From the NCBI GenBank assembly GCA_027485575.1, contig JAIXQU010000103.1, forward strand, positions 1 through 64,000: a stretch of DNA of 64,000 nucleotides, in the 5' to 3' direction. Origin of the DNA: Cytophagaceae bacterium. Its GTDB lineage: Bacteria > Bacteroidota > Bacteroidia > Cytophagales > Flexibacteraceae. The notes under the pieces are model-generated. The model ran no database searches. It was not told the DNA's origin and saw nothing but the letters and a program-made list of their open reading frames with translations. Shown one piece after another: positions 27,165 to 35,826 of the stretch (position 1 is the stretch's first letter; the number at the start of each line of letters is the position of its first letter). The position numbers and the translations under genes were made by a program.

Positions 27165-27338
27165 GCTTGTTTATATTTTACTTCTGCCTTTTTTTTCAAT
27201 TCAGAAAGCCAGACAACATATAGCTTTTTTAACTTTTGCCCTGAAAGATTTTTCAAAAAAGTAAGACAACCGTTATGAGATTCGTCTGTTATCACTTTGC
27301 AACCTGTGTCTGTTGTAACAAATATCCAAAGATGTTAA
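27161..27338 (-). pseudogene. 3' remnant of an upstream coupled gene
   Basis: About 58 codons are open on the minus strand just upstream of the membrane protein gene, reading HLWIFVTTDTGCKVIT and NGCLTFLKNLSGQKLKK and ending VWLSELKKKAEVKYKQA. It ends in a TGA that overlaps the next ATG (ATGA), as in a real operon, but an in-frame stop lies just upstream and no ATG or good alternative start is present. It is probably the tail of a gene whose 5' part was lost or shifted. A short GTG-started gene is the alternative. Confidence 0.35.
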
Positions 27339-27484
27339 GCCTGAGTGCTCTTTTTTTTCGATTCCTATGCCAATAGACCGTTGGTTTCAAATTTCTACTT
27401 TCCTAAATTTATATTCGCTAACTATTCAAAAAAAAATGGAAACAAAAACCTGAATTCAGTAAACAATTTCAAGGATCTATTTTT

Positions 27485-27891
27485 TTGAAAAGTATGGTAA
27501 TTACAGCTGCGACTCTTTTGGCTACCCTTTGTAAGGTTGGCTTAATTTCCTGTTCCAAATCGGAGGTAAACCCTTCCGGTCCCAAATATTCTGTAATAAA
27601 TCTGGAAGAGCCGGCTTATGTTTTTTAAAGATATTAGGCAACTTTTTGGTTGTGCAGGATATGCTTATTGAATATACGGCAGTCAATATCCTTGTTGCAG
27701 GTACCGTGATTTTCAGCTTCGAGGGCCAGAAAAACGTAGCATACAGAAAAGTAAATTAGGGTTTTTATTGCTCGACCTATGGGGCCAATTTTGACATAAA
27801 TGGTAAGGACAAAAACATCCATGGTCAAGGAAGATTGACGATTAAAAAAGCAGCCAGTGTTAACCGGGAGTACTTTGAGTATAACCAGTTA
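27485..27891 (+). pseudogene. Decayed Rieske [2Fe-2S]-like lipoprotein
   Basis: A lipoprotein-type start (VITAATLLATLCKVGLISC, about 27494-27550) runs on as SEVNPSGPKYSVINLEEPAY and stops at 27626. A shift of frame continues the similarity: LKILGNFLVVQDMLIEYTAVNILVA, then GTVIFSFEGQKNVAYRKVN, a TAG stop, then GFYCSTYGANFDINGK. The last part matches the second cluster-binding loop of small Bacteroidota Rieske proteins (FYC-x-x-HG-x-F-x-x-x-G), with His replaced by Tyr. The first Cys-x-His loop is missing. At least one frameshift, one nonsense change and the lost ligands make it a dead gene. The family call is by pattern. Confidence 0.5.
27847..27891 (+). repeat. 45-bp dispersed repeat A, copy 1
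   Basis: The sequence contains GTTAACCGGGAGTACTTTGA followed by ATAACCAGTTA and is almost identical (two substitutions and one indel over about 46 bases) to 30121-30166, in the same orientation. It overlaps the 3' end of the Rieske-like pseudogene. Confidence 0.8.
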
Positions 27892-28280
27892 GGGTTTTGC
27901 TTAACGTATCGGAAAATGCTCCGGATAACTGGAATTGAAAGCCGTTTCGGTGTAATACGAGAGACTGATGAAAAAACAATCTTATAAAAAAGGCTGCTCA
28001 AACTTAGCCGCAAAGCTTTTTTGGACATGATGCTGAAAACCTCCAAGATTTTCCTAAGTAAAAACTCATTGATACTTCTCGGAAAAATCAAATTTCTCGG
28101 CATTTAATTTTAACAAATCAAAACTCTAAATCAGTAAATCACCTGTTAAGAAATCCATTTAATATTAGCCTTGTTGGAAGTCAAAGTTTACAAAGAGATA
28201 ACAAAGGGACAATATCTTCCAAATAGGGTAGGTTTTACTTTGCTGTTGCAAACAACAGTAATCTCCTGGTTCCTGTTAAT
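27892..28280. other. Stretch without a recognisable gene
   Basis: About 390 bases between repeat A copy 1 and the IS1595 insertion. The frame of the pseudogene stays open to about 27987 without family similarity, and a minus-strand open frame (27825-28103) has no ribosome site or recognisable domain. A weak A-tract/T-tract hairpin lies at about 27983-28020. I see no RNA gene or other feature. Confidence 0.5.
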
Positions 28281-28288
28281 TTCTTTTA

Positions 28289-29279
28289 TCGAAACGCCCA
28301 CTTACTTCCAGTAGTTCTTTTTCAAGTTGTTAAGGTAGCAAGGGGATGCCAAAGCCATGCGATTTAGCAAGTTGTCAAAGATAGATTCCTTATGAATTGA
28401 TCTATTGATTCTGTAGCAGAATTCATTCAGATATGCCTGCAAGTATTCTGGACTTACATGGTGGTGGATGCCTCTTATCCAACTCTTCAATTGCTGAATA
28501 CATTGATGCATGGTCTGAAAATTTTCTTTTGGCTGGCTCTTTTCCTGCATAATATTATATGAATTCATTATTGGCAAATAACCCCTCCATTTATCTGTCA
28601 ATACCTTGGCTGTCTTGGAAATATGCTTTTCAAATATGGTCATTAGCTCACTTGTACTTCCATTTTCAATCACCCTGGCATACACTCTCTTTATGCCAAA
28701 TAGGCCTGTTTTTTCAACTGCCAGCACAATTTGGGTTTTACTTTCTGCGCCCCTGCCACGGTTTTCGGATTCCTCCTGTCCTCCTATAAAAGCCTCATCT
28801 ACTTCTACTTCACCTTCCATTGGATATTGTTCTGAACTTTGCATGGCCAGCCGAACCTTATGCTGAAATGCCAATGCTGTTTTTCTATTAACACCTATTG
28901 TTTTGGCCAATTGCTCAGCAGAAATACTTTTAGTGGTTGCACTCATTTTGAAAATGATCAGAAAAGCCTTTTCAATCCCAAATTTGAGTTTGTGAAACAA
29001 AGTATTTGCCATTGGTGAAGCATGATGAAGGCACTTTTTACATCTTTTGTGAAAAGGTTCTGATGTGAAATACTCCTCAGTGCATCCACAGGAAGGGCAA
29101 GTAAATCCATTTTTCCATTTGCGGTCTGCCAGGTATTGGAGGCAAGCTTCTTTAGTGCCAAACTTTTTGTGGAACTCAATTTCGTTTTGCCCTTTAAAAG
29201 CGAATATTTCTTTCATAATTAATTGATTCATAGGGCAATATTACAAAAATTATTGCCTGTAAACAAGTGGGCGTTTCGA
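28289..29279 (-). mobile_element. Intact IS1595-family insertion sequence (991 bp)
   Basis: The ends are perfect 15-bp inverted repeats: TCGAAACGCCCACTT at 28289-28303 and its complement at 29265-29279. They are bounded by an exact 8-bp direct repeat TTCTTTTA (28281-28288 and 29280-29287), the target duplication size known for this family. One full-length transposase fills the element. Perfect ends, duplication and open frame point to a recent insertion that could still be active. It landed in an already decaying region, 61 bp before the ATG of a small membrane protein. Confidence 0.92.
28302..29231 (-). CDS. IS1595-family (ISXO2-like) transposase
   Basis: A 309-residue DDE-type transposase. 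The N-terminal zinc ribbon is CPSCGCTEEYF then RCKKC (about residues 40-62). The middle has a helix-turn-helix-like ISAEQLAKTIGVNRKTA. The ISXO2-like catalytic core has VDEAFIGG with the first acidic residue, LTDKWRGYLP with the second, and HHVSPEYLQAYLNEFCYRINR, the hallmark C-terminal block. The full family length is present with no stop or shift. The start at 29231 has an in-frame ATG alternative five codons later. Confidence 0.92.
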   Translation of the reverse strand: MNQLIMKEIFAFKGQNEIEFHKKFGTKEACLQYLADRKWKNGFTCPSCGCTEEYFTSEPFHKRCKKCLHHASPMANTLFHKLKFGIEKAFLIIFKMSATTKSISAEQLAKTIGVNRKTALAFQHKVRLAMQSSEQYPMEGEVEVDEAFIGGQEESENRGRGAESKTQIVLAVEKTGLFGIKRVYARVIENGSTSELMTIFEKHISKTAKVLTDKWRGYLPIMNSYNIMQEKSQPKENFQTMHQCIQQLKSWIRGIHHHVSPEYLQAYLNEFCYRINRSIHKESIFDNLLNRMALASPCYLNNLKKNYWK

Positions 29280-29348
29280 TTCTTTTATTCTTGCATCTTT
29301 CCTGTGATACTTAATTTTTTACGAATAATTATTCTTTCTAATTATGTC

Positions 29349-29714
29349 ATGGCTCAAAAGACCAATGATTGGAAATCAGAAAGAATTTTGCCTTCAGCTG
29401 TGGGTATTTCCAGCAAACAGGTATATTTTATCTGTATGGCAATTTATTCTTTATTATGCCCAGATCTTACTACCAGAGAAACACTTATGTTTTTTGTTGT
29501 CCTTTTTGGATTAATCACTTATTTTCTCCTGGTGCCATTCCGTAAGGCAATATTTGAATATTTTCAAAACTCGAACGTGATTTTTGAAGCCAAAAAAGAG
29601 ATGGGTAAATTGCCTGGACCTTTGCTGAGTTGGGTTTTATCGGCTTTCACCTTTACCATCTTTGCTTTAAGCTTTGGGTTTAAGATGTATCACACATTCA
29701 GATTTTTGAAATAG
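29349..29714 (+). CDS. Small hypothetical membrane protein
   Basis: A 121-residue protein with two or three hydrophobic helices (VYFICMAIYSLLC, LMFFVVLFGLITYFLLVPF, LLSWVLSAFTFTIFALSF) and a basic N-terminus. The frame is open further upstream to 29223, but that part lies inside the IS element and cannot be native, so ATG 29349 is used. The family is not recognised. The IS insertion 61 bp upstream has probably replaced or displaced its promoter. Confidence 0.55.
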   Translation: MAQKTNDWKSERILPSAVGISSKQVYFICMAIYSLLCPDLTTRETLMFFVVLFGLITYFLLVPFRKAIFEYFQNSNVIFEAKKEMGKLPGPLLSWVLSAFTFTIFALSFGFKMYHTFRFLK

Positions 29715-30338
29715 AGTTTTAACTTGATTTTTCACGGTTAAAACTATTAAAATTGAAGATACCGTATCACCAAATTCTCATCCCACTGTTATACCAAATT
29801 TAAGGTTTCACTGATAACTCAGGGGTAGTTTTAACGGCCTTTGTTTTGGATTCCACTGAGATAAATTTTTATCGAAATATCTTTCCTTTTCACTTTAGTG
29901 CTGGTTTTTATCTGATTTTTCAGGTATTTTGAAACTAAGGTTCGTCTAAATATAACTGGTGAATGTAGAGGCTTTAGGTAAGTTTGGGAATATTCTTCCT
30001 CAGGATTTACAATTGAAATCAAAACCTTTGAAATCATTTAGTTCTCAAATAAAAGTATGGCTGAGAAACTGATTCATCCTCTTTCTACTTTTTACATGTT
30101 CTAAGGGATTGCCGATTAGAAAGCAGACAGTGGTTAACCGGGAGTACTTTGAGGATAACCAGTTAAGTTGTGGGCCTTACCTAATAGGCTAAAGAAGAAG
30201 ATAAATCTGGTATAAATGTCTATTTTCCCATTTGAGTTAAACTTTTGATTCTCGAACAAATCGCTATTGTTTACCTGTTTAAATGGCAATTGCTCAGGCA
30301 ATTTCGTATTGTTGTTTTCGATTTAAAATCAAAGTATT
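29715..30338. other. Non-coding stretch with repeat A copy 2
   Basis: About 620 bases with no convincing gene. Apart from repeat A copy 2 (30121-30166) I see only AT-rich sequence and a 68-codon minus-strand frame (29831-30037) without recognisable features. The promoter of the CotH-like gene should lie in its last 100 bases; no clean TAnnTTTG box is visible. Confidence 0.5.
30121..30166 (+). repeat. 46-bp dispersed repeat A, copy 2
   Basis: The near-identical second copy of the repeat at 27847-27891, in the same orientation. The two copies bracket the IS1595 element and the small membrane protein gene, about 2.3 kb apart. Confidence 0.8.
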
Positions 30339-32621
30339 ATGAGATACTGTAAGGCCTTTTCGATTCTTTGGATCCTTCTTTTACTGTTTCTAAAAACAAA
30401 TGGGCAAAGTAGTTTTTACGATGAATCCAAAATTCAGGAAATCAAAATCATTTTTCCTTTTACCAATTGGGATTACCGGATGGATACTGCAAAAGCTGGG
30501 AAAGAAGATTACATCCTGGCTACTTCCTGCACCATCAATGGTCAGGTATTTGATTCGGTGGGTGTTAAATACAAAGGCAATAGTTCATATCGTGCCACGA
30601 ATGCAAAAAATCCATTGCACATTGAGCTGGATTGGGTAAAGGGCAATCAGGATTACAAAGGATTTTCTGACATAAAATTGGGCAATGGTTTTTCAGATCC
30701 CAGCAGCATCAGGGAAGTGCTGTCTTACAAGATTTTGAGACATTATATGCATGCTCCTCAATCCAATTTTGCTCGAATTTTTATCAATGGCGCATACTAT
30801 GGTTTGATGACCAGTTCAGAACACATTGGTAAGAAATTTGTCGGAGAGCACTTTTACTCCAACGACAATACCTTGGTGAAATGCAACCCAGCAGTGGCAG
30901 GACCAGGAGGAAGTAACAGCAGTCTGGAATATACCGGTGCAGATAGTACAACTTATCTCACCCGCTATGAAATCAAATCTGAAACCGGTTGGCAGGACTT
31001 GATTGACCTTTGCAATACGTTGCAAAACAACAGTTCAGCCATTTCACAGAAGTTGGATGTAGATAGGGCCCTTTGGATGTTGGCTTATAATATTGCTTTG
31101 ATAAATCTGGATAGTTATCAAGGTGCTTTTGCGCAAAACTATTACTTGTACAAGGATAATGAAGGCCTTTTCAATTCCATTGTTTGGGACCTGAATATGA
31201 GTTTTGGTGGATTTAAAAGTCTTGGAACCGGAGGGCCAGGTGGAGGACAACTGACTGTGGCTCAAATGCAGACTTTGAGTCCAACCACCCAAAGCACGAA
31301 TGCGGCCAGGCCATTGGTTAACAAATTACTGGCTGTTCCCAGAAATAAAAAAATATACATCGCCCACATGAAAACCATTATCAATGAGTTTTTTGCCAAT
31401 GGTGCCTACATGCCAATGGCCCAAAGCCTTCAGGCAATTATTGATAGTTCAGTAAATGTGGATCCAAATGATTTTTACACCTATGCTCAATTTCAAAGCA
31501 GCCTTACAACCAATATTGGCAGTGCCCAAAATCAATCGCCGGGCATACAACCTTTAATGGCCGCAAGGGTTACCTATTTGAATTCAACGCCGGAATTTCA
31601 GGCAGTGGCTCCCGTTATTTCCACACCGGTTGTCTTTCCGGCATTGCCCATAATTAATGAAACAACGCATATAACTGCCCAGGTGGGTGGAGCAACGGCA
31701 GTGATTTTGGGGTACAGGAATGAGGCTTCGAGCCATTTTATCAAAATGGATATGTTAGATGATGGCCTGCATCAGGATGGGGCTGCCGGGGATGGTGTTT
31801 ACGGTGCCAGTTTTATTCCGCAAACTGGTCTTCTTCAATATTATGTGTATTCTGAGAATGCTAATGCTGGAATCTTTTCACCTGTCAGGGCTGAACATGA
31901 GTTTTATAGCAAGGTTGTCCGAATTCCTACTGTTGAGCCGGGGCAGGTGGTTATCAATGAATTTTTAGCCATCAATCAAACAGGGGTAATAGATGAACAA
32001 GGGGCAAATGAGGACTGGATAGAGCTATACAATACCACAGATAGTACCCAGAAATTATTTGGATTATTTGCCTCTGACGACAAGTCTCTGCTTACCAAAT
32101 GGGGTTTTCCTGACAATACCAATCTTGCTCCTCATGGTTATCTAACCATCTGGGCTGACAACGATACATCTTCCCAATCTTTGCATGCCAATTTTAAAAT
32201 TTCCGGTAGTGGAGAAACCCTTTATATCTCCAATTCTGAGGGATTAATAATTGATTCTGTAAAGTTTGGCCAGCAAACCGCTGACATTTCTTTTGGCAGA
32301 TGTGGAAATGGGATTGGGCCATTTGTGCAGAATGCCTTCCCAACGTTTGGCACTGAAAACATTTGTTTAATTCCCGTTTCAGGGCTTAAACAAAAACAGG
32401 AAGAAGTTTTGGTTTTTCCTATGCCATCCTCTGGAATAGTAACTGTTCAATATTCACCAGGATTACAATCGGTGGCTATTTATTCAATACTTGGAAAAAA
32501 GGTTTTTGAAGAAGCAATTCCTAATTTAGTGAGAACGAATTTGGATATCACTGGGATCAGATCTGGTCAATATTTGATGGTTGTAAATGGAAATTTGAGA
32601 CGGAAAATCACTTTTGAATAA
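30339..32621 (+). CDS. CotH kinase-like / lamin-tail protein, T9SS-secreted
   Basis: A 760-residue secreted protein. The signal peptide is about residues 1-22 (FSILWILLLLFLKTNGQ). A CotH-type kinase-like domain spans about 30-380, with VGVKYKGNSSYR, KNPLHIELDW, FARIFINGAYYGLM and WDLNMSFGGF, the metal-binding region. A lamin-tail domain begins near 535 (VVINEFLAINQTG, then NEDWIELYNTTD). The last 75 residues are a T9SS type A sorting domain (VFPMPSSGIVTVQYSP, SILGKKVFEE, GIRSGQYLMVVNG). CotH proteins phosphorylate spore coat proteins in Bacillus; in Bacteroidota they are secreted and their target is unknown. It is a single-gene unit at the cell surface. Confidence 0.85.
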   Translation: MRYCKAFSILWILLLLFLKTNGQSSFYDESKIQEIKIIFPFTNWDYRMDTAKAGKEDYILATSCTINGQVFDSVGVKYKGNSSYRATNAKNPLHIELDWVKGNQDYKGFSDIKLGNGFSDPSSIREVLSYKILRHYMHAPQSNFARIFINGAYYGLMTSSEHIGKKFVGEHFYSNDNTLVKCNPAVAGPGGSNSSLEYTGADSTTYLTRYEIKSETGWQDLIDLCNTLQNNSSAISQKLDVDRALWMLAYNIALINLDSYQGAFAQNYYLYKDNEGLFNSIVWDLNMSFGGFKSLGTGGPGGGQLTVAQMQTLSPTTQSTNAARPLVNKLLAVPRNKKIYIAHMKTIINEFFANGAYMPMAQSLQAIIDSSVNVDPNDFYTYAQFQSSLTTNIGSAQNQSPGIQPLMAARVTYLNSTPEFQAVAPVISTPVVFPALPIINETTHITAQVGGATAVILGYRNEASSHFIKMDMLDDGLHQDGAAGDGVYGASFIPQTGLLQYYVYSENANAGIFSPVRAEHEFYSKVVRIPTVEPGQVVINEFLAINQTGVIDEQGANEDWIELYNTTDSTQKLFGLFASDDKSLLTKWGFPDNTNLAPHGYLTIWADNDTSSQSLHANFKISGSGETLYISNSEGLIIDSVKFGQQTADISFGRCGNGIGPFVQNAFPTFGTENICLIPVSGLKQKQEEVLVFPMPSSGIVTVQYSPGLQSVAIYSILGKKVFEEAIPNLVRTNLDITGIRSGQYLMVVNGNLRRKITFE

Positions 32622-32690
32622 TCGCTCGTGGTCTTTTTGAAACTTCGTTTAAGTGAAGGTTATTTTTTTACTCCAGCTTTTTATCTGCAA

Positions 32691-32762
32691 GCTTGCCCCG
32701 TACAGCTTTGCTCCCGGGGTTAGCCTCTCATAACGAGGTACTACGACAAATCCGGGTTTAAT
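32691..32762 (+). repeat. Hairpin plus dispersed repeat B, copy 1
   Basis: TTAGCCTCTCATAACGA starts a 43-base element (32720-32762) ending CCGGGTTTAAT. A related copy is at 38351-38393; the first 17 bases are identical. Just before it, GCTtgCCCCG and CGGGGttAGC (about 32691-32724) can pair. The element runs into the last codons of the minus-strand RND gene, so it may also mark that gene's 3' end. Confidence 0.65.
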
Positions 32763-35700
32763 TTTCCTTCCTGCTCCCTCCCCTCGAGATAAAACTATAC
32801 ATAGCTGGAATCACAAAAAGGGTAAGCACAAGAGAAAAAATGAGCCCACCAATAATAACCACACCCAAAGGGATCCTGCTGGTTGCACCTGCTCCCAATG
32901 CAAAAGCAATGGGAACTGCACCCAAAGCCGTAGCCAGACTTGTCATTAAAATGGGCCTGAGTCTGGAGGAGGCAGCATCTAAAACAGCCTGAATTTTGCC
33001 CAGACCTTGTTCCCGTTTCTGGTTGGCAAATTCCACAATCAGAATCCCGTTTTTGGTAACCAATCCAATGAGCATAATGATGCCAATCTGGGAAAAAATA
33101 TTCATGGTCTGGCCAAACATAAACAATGAGAAAACAGCTCCGGCAATGGCAAGCGGAACTGTAATCATGATGATAACCGGATCCACAAAACTCTCGAACT
33201 GAGCGGCTAAGACCAGATAGATAAGCACCAAGGCCAAAATAAAAGCAAACTGTGTATTGCCAGAACTTTCTGCAAAATCACGGCTTGGGCCATTCAAATC
33301 GGTGGTAAAAGTTGGGTCCAGCACCTTGGCCGCTATTTCTTTCATGGCTTTTATGCCATCGCCCATGGTTTTGCCAGGCGCCAGTCCTGCTGAAACGGTG
33401 GCTGATTTGAACCTGTTGAAATGGTAAATCTGTGGTGGGGAGCTTAGTTCATCCATTTTCACAAGATTATCCAGTTGAATCAACTCGCCTTTGTTGCTGC
33501 GCACATAAAAAGATTTCAGGTCCAGAGGTTCATCCCGATTGGCTCTATCTACCTGACCAATAATCTGATACTGCTTTCCATTCATGATAAAATAGCCCAA
33601 TCGCCTGCCACTTAAAGCCAGCTGCAAGGTATTGGCCACATCAAAAACGGAAATGCCCAGTTCGGCTGCTTTTAACCTGTCAATACTGACTTGCAGTTCT
33701 GGTTTGTTGAATTTAAGATTGACGTCAACGCCTTGAAAAACAGGATTTTTGTTGGCTTCTTCCAGAAAAAGTGGCAGTTTTTCTCTTAGTTTTTCAAAGT
33801 TCAGATTTTGAAGCACAAACTGAACCGGCAATCCAAATCGTCCGGAACCACCTACAGAAATGGTTTGTTCCTGCAACATAAAAAGCTTGCCATCAGGGAA
33901 TTTACCCAGCTTTTTATTCAAACCTTCCACAATTAGTTTTTGTGACTTGAACCGTTTATCAGGGTCTTTCAGCACCATGCTGATGATGCCGGAATTGACA
34001 GCGCCAGTTCCTGCAAAAGATGGCGCAATCAGACTCACTACAATTCTTTGTTCAGGCACAGAGTCAATCATAAACTGGCTCACTTTGTCCATATAACTTT
34101 CAAAATAATCGTAGCTGGTTCCTTCCGGCATGATGGTTGAAATCCGGAATAAACTCCTGTCTTCCAATGGAGAAAGTTCTGAAGGCAGCATTTTGCCAAC
34201 GAAAAAAATCATCCCGAAACAGAAAACCAGAATCACCCATGCCAGCCATCTTTGCGACATAAAAGATTCCAAACCACGGCGATATCCGGCATCCATTCCC
34301 ACAAAAAACGGCTCTGAAAAAGTGTAAAACCATGACCGTTTGTGGTCATTTTTGGAAAGCATCACATTTAAAACGGGTGTTAATGAAAGGGAAACAAAGG
34401 CGGAAATGAGCACCGCACCGGCTACAACGATTCCAAATTCCCGAAACAAACTACCCACAAATCCTTGCAGAAAAACAATGGGTAAAAACACTACGGCCAG
34501 GGTGATGGAAGTAGAAATAACCGCAAAATAGATTTCATCGGAACCTTCCTGGGCCGCGGTTTTCCGGTCTTTGCCTTCCTCCATTTTTTTGAAAATGTTT
34601 TCCGTAACCACAATTCCATCATCTACCACCAGTCCTGTTGCCAGGACAATGCCCAAAAGTGTCAGAACATTGATGCTAAAATCCATCACATACATGATGA
34701 AAAAAGTACCAATCAGGGAAACCGGAATGTCTATCAACGGTCGAAAGGCAATCATCCAATCCCTGAAAAACAGGTAGATAATGAGTACAACCAGGATAAA
34801 AGCGATGATTAAAGTTTCCTCTACTTCGGTGATTGATTTTTTTACGAACTTGGTTTTATCTACAGAAACATCGATTATAAAATCTTTCGGCAGCTCTTTT
34901 TTGATTTGGTCATACCGTTTGTAAAACTCATCTGCAATTTCAACATAGTTGGCCCCGGGAAGCGGCACCAAGGCCAATCCAACAGAATTAATATTGTTTT
35001 TTTTGATGGCCGTTTCCTCATTTTCGGCCCCCAAACCTACTTCAGCCACATCGCTTAGTCGAACGGTTTGTCCATTGGTTTGGCGTAGAATCAGGTTCTG
35101 AAAATCTTCCTCTTTTGTAAGCCTTCCATAACTTTTGACCGTTAGTTCAGTTGAATTTCCGGCAATTTTTCCGCCTGGCAACTCCACATTCTCGCGGTCT
35201 ATGGCAGTTTTGATATCCGTGGCAGTGATTTTAAAAGCGGCCATTTTAGCAGGATCCAGCCAAATGCGCATAGAATATTTCTTATCCCCAAAAATATTTA
35301 CACGGCTCACTCCGGGAATGGTTTGCAGTTTTTCCTGAATCACATTGGTGGCGTAGTCGGTTACTTCCAGCATGTTGCGGGTCCGGCTTTGCACAGGCAT
35401 AATGATGAGAAAATCACCTGAAGCATCTGCTTTTGAAATTACCGGTGGCGCATCTATGTCCTGCGGCAATTGTCGAATGGCCTGGGCAACTTTGTCCCGA
35501 ACATCGGCAGCGGCCTGCTCCATTTTTACAGAAAGATTAAACTCAATCGTAATGGTACTGGAGCCCAAATTGCTTGAAGAAGAAATGGTTTTAACTCCGG
35601 CAATACCGTTTACCGCTTTTTCGAGTGGCTCAGTTATTTGGTTTTCAATGATTTCTGCATTGGCACCGGTATAACTTGTGGATACAGTGATAATTGGCGG

Positions 35701-35823
35701 GTCAATGGCAGGATATTCCCTGACGCCCAAAAAAGTATAACCCAAAGCACCAAAAAGCACAATGATGATGGACATCACAATTGCCAAAACAGGACGACGA
35801 AGGCTGATCGAGGAGAGGCTCAT
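32758..35823 (-). CDS. RND efflux transporter (HAE1/AcrB type)
   Basis: A 1021-residue inner-membrane RND pump with twelve helices in two repeats. The start RRPVLAIVMSIIIVLFGALGY is typical. GLVVDDGIVVTENIFKKME in TM4 holds the Asp pair of the proton relay. VFLPIVFLQGFVGSLFREF and IGIIMLIGLVTKNGILIVEFAN belong to the two membrane halves. It expels drugs, detergents or similar compounds with proton uptake. It lies 3 bp after its adaptor gene on the same strand. An outer-membrane TolC-like partner is not in the window. Confidence 0.94.
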   Translation of the reverse strand: MSLSSISLRRPVLAIVMSIIIVLFGALGYTFLGVREYPAIDPPIITVSTSYTGANAEIIENQITEPLEKAVNGIAGVKTISSSSNLGSSTITIEFNLSVKMEQAAADVRDKVAQAIRQLPQDIDAPPVISKADASGDFLIIMPVQSRTRNMLEVTDYATNVIQEKLQTIPGVSRVNIFGDKKYSMRIWLDPAKMAAFKITATDIKTAIDRENVELPGGKIAGNSTELTVKSYGRLTKEEDFQNLILRQTNGQTVRLSDVAEVGLGAENEETAIKKNNINSVGLALVPLPGANYVEIADEFYKRYDQIKKELPKDFIIDVSVDKTKFVKKSITEVEETLIIAFILVVLIIYLFFRDWMIAFRPLIDIPVSLIGTFFIMYVMDFSINVLTLLGIVLATGLVVDDGIVVTENIFKKMEEGKDRKTAAQEGSDEIYFAVISTSITLAVVFLPIVFLQGFVGSLFREFGIVVAGAVLISAFVSLSLTPVLNVMLSKNDHKRSWFYTFSEPFFVGMDAGYRRGLESFMSQRWLAWVILVFCFGMIFFVGKMLPSELSPLEDRSLFRISTIMPEGTSYDYFESYMDKVSQFMIDSVPEQRIVVSLIAPSFAGTGAVNSGIISMVLKDPDKRFKSQKLIVEGLNKKLGKFPDGKLFMLQEQTISVGGSGRFGLPVQFVLQNLNFEKLREKLPLFLEEANKNPVFQGVDVNLKFNKPELQVSIDRLKAAELGISVFDVANTLQLALSGRRLGYFIMNGKQYQIIGQVDRANRDEPLDLKSFYVRSNKGELIQLDNLVKMDELSSPPQIYHFNRFKSATVSAGLAPGKTMGDGIKAMKEIAAKVLDPTFTTDLNGPSRDFAESSGNTQFAFILALVLIYLVLAAQFESFVDPVIIMITVPLAIAGAVFSLFMFGQTMNIFSQIGIIMLIGLVTKNGILIVEFANQKREQGLGKIQAVLDAASSRLRPILMTSLATALGAVPIAFALGAGATSRIPLGVVIIGGLIFSLVLTLFVIPAMYSFISRGGSRKEN

Positions 35824-35826
35824 GAA

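Noticed and set aside
27825-28103. Minus-strand 92-codon frame in the decaying region
   Set aside because: It overlaps repeat A and the pseudogene and shows no domain, signal or ribosome site.
29223-29348. N-terminal extension of the small membrane protein into the IS element
   Set aside because: The codons lie within or next to the inserted element and its target duplication, so they cannot be native; the ATG at 29349 is preferred.
29831-30037. Minus-strand 68-codon frame between the membrane protein and CotH genes
   Set aside because: No recognisable domain and atypical composition; treated as non-coding.
27847-30166. Repeat A as an integron attC site
   Set aside because: The element has GTTAACC, but the GTTRRRY core and its paired inverse core are not present in the right spacing, and no integrase is nearby.
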